Shown here piece after piece: positions 6,692-11,582 of a stretch of DNA of 11,582 nt. The stretch lies in contig JAEDLR010000059.1 of the NCBI GenBank assembly GCA_016295145.1, forward strand, positions 1 through 11,582, written 5' to 3'. The translations under genes and the position numbers were made by a program. The DNA comes from Oscillospiraceae bacterium (GTDB taxonomy: Bacteria; Bacillota; Clostridia; Oscillospirales; Ruminococcaceae). The notes beneath the pieces were generated by a model. That model was given only the letters and a program-made list of their open reading frames with translations. It did no database searches and was not told where the DNA came from. Position 1 is the first letter of the stretch. The number at the start of each line of letters is the position of its first letter.

Positions 6692-7180
6692 GGAAGCGCA
6701 GGCGAAGTGACACCTTCTGAGCCGGAAACCCCTTCCGAAGATGGCACGAATCTTTGCGAGGATGCACAGAACTGGACCAGTTGGGTCAATGAGGAGGAAG
6801 GCGCTTCTGCGAAAGTGACTGCAACAAACAACGGCATTCAGGCGGAAGTCACCAATGGCGGTGCTGACTTGTGGTATGTGCAGGACAGTTATGTGAATCT
6901 TACGCTGGAAGAAGGTGCAACATATCGGCTTGAATTTGATTACGAGGCAAATCAGAGCGTTTCTCTTGGCGTGAATGTGCAGCAGAACAATGATCCTTAC
7001 GGTCAGTATTATTACGAACCGGTGGATGATACTGCGCCCAAACAGCATTTTTCGTCAACTTTCACGATGACTGAGGCAACAGATGATAACGTTGCCATCG
7101 TCTTCAATTTCGGCGGTACAGATGTGCCTGCCGGATTGACGGCAGAAGTTTCCGGTCTGTCATTGGTGCGGGTTTCGTAA
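6692..7180 (+). pseudogene. Detached second CBM of the GH5 enzyme
   Basis: This segment begins with a short Gly/Ser/Pro/Glu linker (GGSAGEVTPSEPETPSEDG). It then encodes a module parallel to the CBM just before it: NLCEDAQNW..W matches NLCEDINNW..W, LTLEEGATYRLEFDYEA matches LTLEQGATYKISFDYKA, and GLSLVRVS matches NLSLIKVS. It lacks a signal peptide, and the possible GTG start at 6707 has no good ribosome site, so separate translation of a useful protein is unlikely. Removing one 13-bp copy upstream fuses it to the GH5 enzyme, giving 750 residues with tandem C-terminal CBMs for polysaccharide binding. The preserved frame shows that the break is recent or reversible. Confidence 0.85.
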
Positions 7181-7264
7181 ATTGACTGTTGTACGGGGGA
7201 GAGATATTCCGATATTTGACAGACCTGCATATTCAACGATTTCCCTTGGTAATATGGAATCAGT

Positions 7265-7294
7265 CAGAAAGCCGCATTTCCATGCGGCTTTCTG
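7265..7294 (+). terminator. Intrinsic terminator of the GH5 locus
   Basis: CAGAAAGCCGCAT (7265-7277) and ATGCGGCTTTCTG (7282-7294) pair perfectly over 13 bp with a TTCC loop. The following tract (TACTTTG) is only weakly U-rich, but the stem is GC-rich and well placed. Confidence 0.7.
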
Positions 7295-7363
7295 TACTTT
7301 GCGCTAGAAGCGCGGCAATGCGGATTACGACTTCCGTCCGCTCCCTGATTGTTGTGGCATCTA

Positions 7364-7392
7364 TTGACAGAAGAATCGGATTGTGCTATAAT
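7364..7392 (+). promoter_or_regulatory. Promoter of the ECF S-component gene
   Basis: TTGACA (7364-7369), 17 nt and TATAAT (7387-7392) match consensus exactly. The start near 7399 leaves a leader of about 100 nt. It contains a small hairpin, CGGCA-GGGCT-TGCCG, but no riboswitch class that I could recognise. Confidence 0.85.
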
Positions 7393-7497
7393 GACAAAGA
7401 TCGGCAGGGCTTGCCGGTTATTGCATCCGTGTTTGTGCTGATCTGTGCGCAGGATACGCCATTCCCATGGAACCCTTTTTTTCTGAGGTGATCTGTC

Positions 7498-8019
7498 ATG
7501 AAAAATAAACCGATATTGAAAGCAGTTTATGCCGCCCTGTTTATGGCTTTTGTTTTTGTTGGAACACAGTTTATTCGGGTGCCGCTGCCGTTCGGTTACT
7601 TTAATATGGGCGACTGCTTTATTCTGCTGTCAGCCGTGATTCTTGGCGGCGCGTATGCGGTTGTTGCCTCCGCACTGGGCGCAGCACTGGCAGATATACT
7701 GTCCGGATATGTGGTTTATGCACCGGCTACTGTGATCGTCAAGTCACTGATGGTGATTGCGATGATTGCCATGTTGCGGCTTTGCAAGAACAAGGGCAAA
7801 GGAGCACAGAATATTTTATCGTGCGTTGGTGCTGTGGTATCGGAGTGCATCATGATTTGCGGATATTTCATCTATGATACCATTGTATACGGATTTGCAG
7901 GTGCAGTTGCTTCTCTGCCGGGCAATATTTTGCAGGGCTGCGCGGCAGTTGTGGTGTTCGTCATTGTCTTTGCTGTTTTGAAGCAGACCGGACTGCTGAA
8001 ACGCATTCAGGTACAGTAA
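7498..8019 (+). CDS. ECF-type vitamin transporter, S component
   Basis: The 173-residue protein is almost entirely hydrophobic, with about five to six membrane segments (roughly 8-24, 40-62, 75-95, 107-130, 145-163). The stretch FGYFNMGDCFILLSAVILGG (32-51), then GAALADILSGY (61-71) and YAPATVIVKSLM (74-85), is typical of S components of the PF07155/PF12822 group. Such proteins capture a vitamin or precursor and need the shared EcfA/A'/T module, which is not in this window. The substrate (for example a thiamine precursor, pyridoxine, folate or riboflavin) cannot be told from the sequence. A GAGGTGAT site lies just upstream of the ATG. It is monocistronic, with its own promoter and terminator. 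Confidence 0.85.
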   Translation: MKNKPILKAVYAALFMAFVFVGTQFIRVPLPFGYFNMGDCFILLSAVILGGAYAVVASALGAALADILSGYVVYAPATVIVKSLMVIAMIAMLRLCKNKGKGAQNILSCVGAVVSECIMICGYFIYDTIVYGFAGAVASLPGNILQGCAAVVVFVIVFAVLKQTGLLKRIQVQ

Positions 8020-8076
8020 GGTTGGGGCAAAGCGAACCAATCGCTGCTGCATATTACCCATTTACGCAATCAATAA

Positions 8077-8120
8077 AGTTGCCGACTTAATCTGTATTAA
8101 GTCGGCAACTGCTTTTTTTT
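8077..8120 (+). terminator. Strong intrinsic terminator after the ECF gene
   Basis: AGTTGCCGACTTAAT (8077-8091) and ATTAAGTCGGCAACT (8096-8110) form a perfect 15-bp stem with a 4-nt loop, followed by GC and eight T residues. Confidence 0.95.
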
Positions 8121-8265
8121 ACACAATCTGATGCGCCTTATCAAGTACATTGGTACATGATACAAAGCGGCTTCTATTTCATCATGTGAATCTGGAAAAG
8201 AATTGTGGTCGATGATTGGCGGCTGACAGCGCAACCGATTGCCCGCTGCACCGTAAATTTAAGGA
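8121..8265. other. Intergenic stretch without recognised content
   Basis: Between the terminator and the next promoter I find no frame with a ribosome site, no RNA motif and no strong repeat. Confidence 0.5.
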
Positions 8266-8294
8266 TTGACAAACGCCGTTTGCTGTGTTATAAT
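8266..8294 (+). promoter_or_regulatory. Promoter of the leader RNA and Sel1-repeat gene
   Basis: TTGACA (8266-8271), 17 nt and TATAAT (8289-8294) match consensus exactly. The expected start is near 8301, about 170 nt before the coding start at 8472. Confidence 0.88.
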
Positions 8295-8300
8295 GATAGA

Positions 8301-8440
8301 TGTTTTTGAGGTCCCGAGTGAGGTCAAGGGTGCAAGCGACGGAAAAAAGCCGTGTGATCGGTGCTTTGGTATGCTCTCTTTGTGAGCAGATACTGTATCG
8401 GCACAAAGCCCTTGATTGTTTCAGGGGCTTTCGTCTTTTC
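8301..8440 (+). ncRNA. Structured leader RNA, candidate riboswitch or attenuator (unassigned)
   Basis: The transcript expected from the promoter upstream can fold in two exclusive ways. In one, TCAAGGG (8324-8330) pairs with CCCTTGA (8409-8415), extendable by G-U pairs. GCTTTG (8363-8368) pairs with CAAAGC (8404-8409), stacking almost directly on that helix. Inside lie hairpins ACGG/CCGT (8339-8353, A-rich loop) and TGCTC/GAGCA (8372-8388). In the other, AAAGCCCTTGA (8405-8415) pairs with TCAGGGGCTTT (8421-8431) as a terminator. Thus both left-hand helices compete for the terminator arm, as in riboswitches. A direct repeat TGAGGTC (8307-8313, 8319-8325) lies at the 5' end. I compared it from memory with TPP, FMN, cobalamin, SAM, c-di-GMP, ZTP, THF, fluoride, T-box, SRP and RNase P consensus features and saw no match. 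A free small RNA is the alternative. Confidence 0.55.
8405..8439 (+). terminator. Terminator in the leader, ahead of the Sel1-repeat gene
   Basis: An 11-bp stem (8405-8415 with 8421-8431, one G-U pair) with a 5-nt TTGTT loop is followed by CGTCTTTT. It ends 41 nt before the next start codon, so it acts either as the end of a small RNA or as a conditional attenuator. Confidence 0.7.
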
Positions 8441-8471
8441 ATACTGATCCAAACACAAAGGAGACATTCCG

Positions 8472-9203
8472 ATGAAGATTCAGTTTTTACCCGTTATGCG
8501 TGTGGATTTTCAGAGCAGGGACGGAAAACAGCCGGATATGACTGTATACCGTCCCTACAGTGTGCTGCCCATGGACAAGCTGGAAGAACACGCAGCACAT
8601 GATGAGATCGGTGCGCTGCTGGAACTTGGCGAGCGTTATTATTTCGGGCTTGGCGTGGAAAAGGATCCCGTCAAAGCATATCCGTATCTGGTGAAGGCTG
8701 CCGATGGCGGCGCACAGGATGCCAAATATCTGCTGGCAGAATGCTACCGAACAGGTACTGCCGTGGCGCAGGATCAGGAAAAGTACCTGCTGTGGCTTTC
8801 GGATGCGGCAATGGGCGGCAGTTGGATGGCAATGATAAATCTGGCGGCGGCATATCATAACGGCGATGGCGTTGCGCCGGATGATGCACAGGCATTCAGC
8901 TGGACGCTCCAGGCGGAAAAAGCCATTCGCGCATACTGGGACTGGTATGAGCGCCCCGATTTTCTGGATTTTGGTGAAGTGAAGCAGCGTTTGCTGAGCG
9001 CATATCTGCAAACGGCAATGCAGCTTTCCGAGCATTATGCACAGGGTATGGGCGTCAAGCGCGATTTCAAGCGCGGCATTTACTGGCTGGAGCGTGGTAA
9101 GCGTTTCGCATTCCATGCCACGAAACAGCAGAGCGTGCCTGTGATGGATGATGCCATCAGTGCGCTGCGCAGGCGTATGCGGATCGAGAAAAACGATCAG
9201 TGA
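8472..9203 (+). CDS. Sel1-like (TPR-type) repeat protein
   Basis: The ATG is preceded by AAAGGAGA. The 243-residue product has no signal peptide or membrane segment, so it is probably cytoplasmic. Residues 1-45 are a unique N-terminus. From about 47 onward come Sel1-type helical repeats: LGERYYFGLGVEKDPVKAYP with AADGGAQDAKY, LAECYRTGTAVAQD with AAMGGSWMAM, and LAAAYHNGDGVAPDDAQAF. A later one near 183-213 reads LSEHYAQGMGVKRDFKRG. Between them is a less regular, Trp/Tyr-rich segment (150-180). Such repeats mediate protein-protein contacts, and the partner is unknown. Its transcription would be controlled by the leader RNA upstream. TypA follows after 53 nt on the same strand, possibly in one transcript. 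Confidence 0.85.
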   Translation: MKIQFLPVMRVDFQSRDGKQPDMTVYRPYSVLPMDKLEEHAAHDEIGALLELGERYYFGLGVEKDPVKAYPYLVKAADGGAQDAKYLLAECYRTGTAVAQDQEKYLLWLSDAAMGGSWMAMINLAAAYHNGDGVAPDDAQAFSWTLQAEKAIRAYWDWYERPDFLDFGEVKQRLLSAYLQTAMQLSEHYAQGMGVKRDFKRGIYWLERGKRFAFHATKQQSVPVMDDAISALRRRMRIEKNDQ

Positions 9204-9256
9204 ATATAAGGGCAACCCCGTAGTTACGGCTGCAAGAATAGAAAGAAGGAATTATT

Positions 9257-11074
9257 TTGGTACGAGAGAATTTGCGCAACATCGCCATTATTGCCCATGT
9301 TGACCACGGAAAGACCACACTGGTGGATGAAATGCTCAAGCAGAGTGGCGCATTCCGCGAGAATCAGTCAGTTGCGGAGCGCGTGATGGATTCCAACGAT
9401 CTGGAGCGGGAGCGTGGCATTACAATTCTGGCAAAAAACACTTCGATCATGTACAACGGCACCAAGATCAACATTATTGATACGCCCGGACACGCCGATT
9501 TCGGCGGTGAGGTGGAGCGCGTGCTGAATATGGTCGATGGCGTTTTACTGCTGGTGGATGCTGCCGAAGGCCCCATGCCCCAGACCCGATTTGTTCTTTC
9601 CAAGGCACTGGAGATGAATCAGAAGATCATCGTGGTTGTCAATAAGATCGATCGTCCCGATGCACGCCTTGACCAGATCGGAGATGAGGTGCTGGAGCTG
9701 CTGCTAGATCTGGATGCCAATGATGAACAGTTGGAAAGCCCGCTGCTGTTCTGTTCGGGCAGAGCGGGTACCGCATCGCTGAGCCAGTATGAAACCGGTA
9801 CCGATCTGATCCCGCTGTTTGATACCATCATTAACTATATCGAGCCGCCCAAGGGCGATGAAACACAACCGCTGCAAATGCTCATTTCCTCCATTGATTA
9901 CAATGAGTATGTCGGCCGTATCGGCATTGGCAGAATTGTGCGCGGCCGTGCAAAGGTCGGTATGCAGGTGCAGGTGGGCAACTACCACAGCGAGGAAAAG
10001 CCCGTGAATGCAAAGCTTGTTACCCTGTTGCAGATCGAACAGTTGAAGCGTGTGCCTACCCAGGAGGCAGAAGTCGGCGATATTGTGTGGGTCAGCGGCA
10101 TTGACGGCATCAATATCGGCGATACCATTTGTGAAGCAGGCAGTTTTGAGCCGCTGCATTTTACCAAAATCAGCGAACCGACGGTGGAAATGACATTCTC
10201 TGTCAATGATAGCCCCCTTGCAGGTCAGGAGGGTAAATTTGTCACTTCCCGTCAGCTACGCGATCGACTGTTTCATGAGCTGCTGCGCGATGTGTCGCTG
10301 CGTGTTTCCGAGACGGACAGCACCGATTCGTTCCTGGTGGCAGGTCGCGGTGAAATGCATCTTTCCGTGCTGATTGAAACCATGCGTCGTGAGGGCTACG
10401 AACTGGCAGTTTCACCGCCCCGTGTGCTGTATCGCGATATCAATGGAAAACGCCATGAGCCAATCGAGCGACTGGTAATTGATGTGCCCGAGGGCTGTGT
10501 CGGTGCCGTGATGGAAAAACTGGGCGGCAGAAAGGCAGAATTGCAGCAGATGCATCCGCAGGGCAGCAGAATGCGCATGGAGTTTTTGGTTCCTTCCCGG
10601 GGGTTGTTTGGCTACAAGAGTGAATTTCTGACCGATACCAAGGGAGAGGGCATTATGTCCTCTGTGTTCGAGTGCTATGCGCCGTTCAAGGGCGAGATTC
10701 CTCGCCGTGCCGTCGGTTCTCTCATTTCCTATGAGACGGGCGAAGCCGTCACCTACGGTCTGTTCAATGCGCAGGAACGCGGCGCGTTGTTCATCACGCC
10801 TGGTACTGCTGTGTACGAGGGCATGGTAATCGGCAGTTCGCCCAAGCCGGAAGATATCGTTGTCAATGTCTGCAAGAAGAAGCACCTGACCAATACCCGT
10901 GCCAGCGGCAGCGATGATGCCCTGCGTCTGATTCCCCCCAGAGTGCTGAGCCTTGAGGATTGCCTGGAATTTCTCGGCGATGATGAGCTGTTGGAAGTTA
11001 CCCCTGAGCATCTCCGTATCCGCAAGCAGATTCTGGATAACAGCCAGCGTATGAAAATGCGCTTCAAGAAATAA
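9257..11074 (+). CDS. typA: Translational GTPase TypA/BipA
   Basis: The product has 605 residues, full length for the family. The GTPase motifs are AHVDHGKT (13-20), ERERGIT (50-56), DTPGHAD (75-81), NKID (129-132) and SGRAG (167-171). Beta-barrel and EF-G-like domains follow (VSETDSTDSFLVAGRGEMHL is typical), then the family-specific C-terminal domain with VPSRGLFGYKSEFL and NTRASGSDDALRL. TypA binds ribosomes and supports subunit assembly and stress or low-temperature growth. The start is TTG at 9257, with AAGAAGGA ending 6 nt upstream. No ATG fits, since residues 8-20 already belong to the conserved G1 region. A near-palindrome CCGTA-GT-TACGG lies at 9218-9229. Long minus-strand frames over this gene are shadows. 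Confidence 0.97.
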   Translation: MVRENLRNIAIIAHVDHGKTTLVDEMLKQSGAFRENQSVAERVMDSNDLERERGITILAKNTSIMYNGTKINIIDTPGHADFGGEVERVLNMVDGVLLLVDAAEGPMPQTRFVLSKALEMNQKIIVVVNKIDRPDARLDQIGDEVLELLLDLDANDEQLESPLLFCSGRAGTASLSQYETGTDLIPLFDTIINYIEPPKGDETQPLQMLISSIDYNEYVGRIGIGRIVRGRAKVGMQVQVGNYHSEEKPVNAKLVTLLQIEQLKRVPTQEAEVGDIVWVSGIDGINIGDTICEAGSFEPLHFTKISEPTVEMTFSVNDSPLAGQEGKFVTSRQLRDRLFHELLRDVSLRVSETDSTDSFLVAGRGEMHLSVLIETMRREGYELAVSPPRVLYRDINGKRHEPIERLVIDVPEGCVGAVMEKLGGRKAELQQMHPQGSRMRMEFLVPSRGLFGYKSEFLTDTKGEGIMSSVFECYAPFKGEIPRRAVGSLISYETGEAVTYGLFNAQERGALFITPGTAVYEGMVIGSSPKPEDIVVNVCKKKHLTNTRASGSDDALRLIPPRVLSLEDCLEFLGDDELLEVTPEHLRIRKQILDNSQRMKMRFKK

Positions 11075-11124
11075 ACATCGGGACAGGATGCCCGTGCATA
11101 TACTCCCTTTGGGAGCGTGATGCA

Positions 11125-11298
11125 ATGAAAAGGGCACTTTCCAAGGAATATCAGAGAATCGAACAGAGGCATATCGGCGAAAGAACAGTGATTCTATATC
11201 GCTTGCGCAAGGCGCCGCAGAACCAGCAAATAGCTCGTATCTGCGTTGATTTTCTACAGTCCATTGCGCGGGATACGCAGCCTTCCATTCCCTCTTGA
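11125..11298 (+). CDS. Small basic hypothetical protein, 57 aa
   Basis: The ATG at 11125 has GGGAG (11111-11115) 9 nt upstream, which also forms the right side of a small hairpin CTCCC-TTT-GGGAG (11103-11115). The product starts MKRALSKEYQRIEQRHIGER, then TVILYRLRKA and IARICVDFLQSIARD. It is basic and has alternating hydrophobic residues that suggest a beta strand followed by a helix; there is no signal peptide or membrane segment. I do not recognise a family. It follows typA by 50 nt on the same strand. The protein-like composition and ribosome site support it, but its length leaves room for chance. Confidence 0.5.
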   Translation: MKRALSKEYQRIEQRHIGERTVILYRLRKAPQNQQIARICVDFLQSIARDTQPSIPS

Positions 11299-11301
11299 AT
11301 G

Positions 11302-11324
11302 GTGCATCTTTGGTGAAGATGCAC
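11302..11324. repeat. Inverted repeat (9-bp stem, 5-nt loop)
   Basis: GTGCATCTT (11302-11310) and AAGATGCAC (11316-11324) pair perfectly around TGGTG, 3 nt after the small protein gene. No T tract follows on either strand, so it is at best a weak or factor-aided terminator, or an mRNA 3'-end hairpin. Confidence 0.55.
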
Positions 11325-11378
11325 AAATATCAGAACGCATTTTCGGCGTGAATTGTGCTGGAAAATCTGTGAATGGGC

Positions 11379-11407
11379 TTGACTTATTCTGCGTTTTATG
11401 GTAGAAT
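11379..11407 (+). promoter_or_regulatory. Promoter of the last secreted-protein gene
   Basis: TTGACT (11379-11384), 17 nt and TAGAAT (11402-11407), ten of twelve consensus positions. The start near 11414 gives a leader of about 100 nt. Confidence 0.75.
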
Positions 11408-11419
11408 ACCCTTATAAAA

Positions 11420-11464
11420 ATACCGTTGTGGATTGTTGTCTGCACACGGTATCCGAACACGGTA
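11420..11464 (+). promoter_or_regulatory. Leader hairpin with two alternative 3' arms
   Basis: ATACCGTTGTG (11420-11430) pairs with CACACGGTAT (11443-11452) over 10 bp with one bulged T. A second ACACGGTA begins at 11457-11458, so ACGGTA at 11459-11464 could pair instead with TACCGT. No terminator or masked ribosome site follows clearly, so a switching role is only a possibility. Confidence 0.35.
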
Positions 11465-11515
11465 CCAATGCCCCTTGGGTGTTGATATACGCAAAACAGA
11501 AAGGATTGGAATTCT

Positions 11516-11582
11516 ATGACCACTTTTAAGAAGCTGGCTGCAGTTCTCTGCAGCGCAACCACCCTGCTGGCAGCAGGTGCTG
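11516..11582 (+). CDS. Secreted protein, signal peptide only (3' partial)
   Basis: The ATG at 11516 is preceded by AAGGATTGGA. The 22 visible residues, starting MTTFKKLAAVLCSATTLLAA, form a basic n-region and a hydrophobic core typical of a Sec signal peptide. The frame is open to the window edge. The Cys at residue 12 is early for a lipoprotein, so a soluble or surface protein is more likely. The mature part, and so the function, lies outside the window. Confidence 0.75.
   Translation, partial: MTTFKKLAAVLCSATTLLAAGA

Noticed and set aside
5887..6837. 316-residue minus-strand frame over the GH5 gene
   Set aside because: It is a shadow of the dockerin and CBM coding region, with Cys/Ile-rich composition and no domain.
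7399..7497. THF or TPP riboswitch in the ECF S-component leader
   Set aside because: Conserved elements of these classes are not visible; only a small hairpin is present.
11083..11124. Intrinsic terminator after typA
   Set aside because: The hairpins there (for example CTCCC-TTT-GGGAG) are short and lack a T tract; the right arm looks like a ribosome site.
10412..11326. 304-residue minus-strand frame over typA and the region after it
   Set aside because: It is antisense to conserved TypA sequence and has unnatural composition; there is no promoter or ribosome site at its start.

Overview
The window looks like the chromosome of a cellulosome-forming, Ruminococcus-like member of the Clostridia. 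The reasons are two dockerin-bearing proteins, a secreted GH5 glycoside hydrolase with carbohydrate-binding modules, a threonine-rich linker followed by a C-terminal membrane anchor, strong AGGAGG ribosome binding sites, and several near-perfect TTGACA-N17-TATAAT promoters. The species call is inference; there is no rRNA or other marker gene here. I saw no tRNA, rRNA, CRISPR array or insertion sequence.

Left part (1-1540, plus strand): the 3' end of a dockerin protein, a 44-residue membrane peptide overlapping its stop codon, and a 296-residue secreted protein with a Thr-rich linker and a sortase-like tail. A perfect 14-bp hairpin ends this set and probably also ends the convergent genes coming from the right.

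Minus-strand block (1588-4724): an AraC-type regulator, an iron-dependent alcohol dehydrogenase with its own promoter and a leader of about 220 nt, and a YczE-type membrane protein interrupted by an in-frame TAA. The regulator is divergent from the GH5 gene at 4915. The two promoters overlap, and four ATCAT cores spaced 21, 20 and 21 bp lie beside them, an arrangement like the classic AraC type. I infer that the regulator senses a sugar, represses itself and activates the GH5 gene.

Cellulase locus (4915-7294): GH5 - dockerin - CBM, then a stop caused by an exact 13-bp tandem duplication. With one copy removed, the frame runs on into a second, related CBM and gives a 750-residue enzyme. The sequence therefore records a recent disruption, a reversible slippage switch, or an assembly error.

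Right part (7364-11582, plus strand): an ECF transporter S component; a promoter followed by a structured leader RNA whose terminator arm can pair with an upstream segment (riboswitch or attenuator logic); a Sel1-repeat protein; the translational GTPase TypA/BipA with a TTG start; a 57-residue small protein; and the signal peptide of another secreted protein running off the end. The leader RNA at 8301-8440 is the best candidate for something undescribed.
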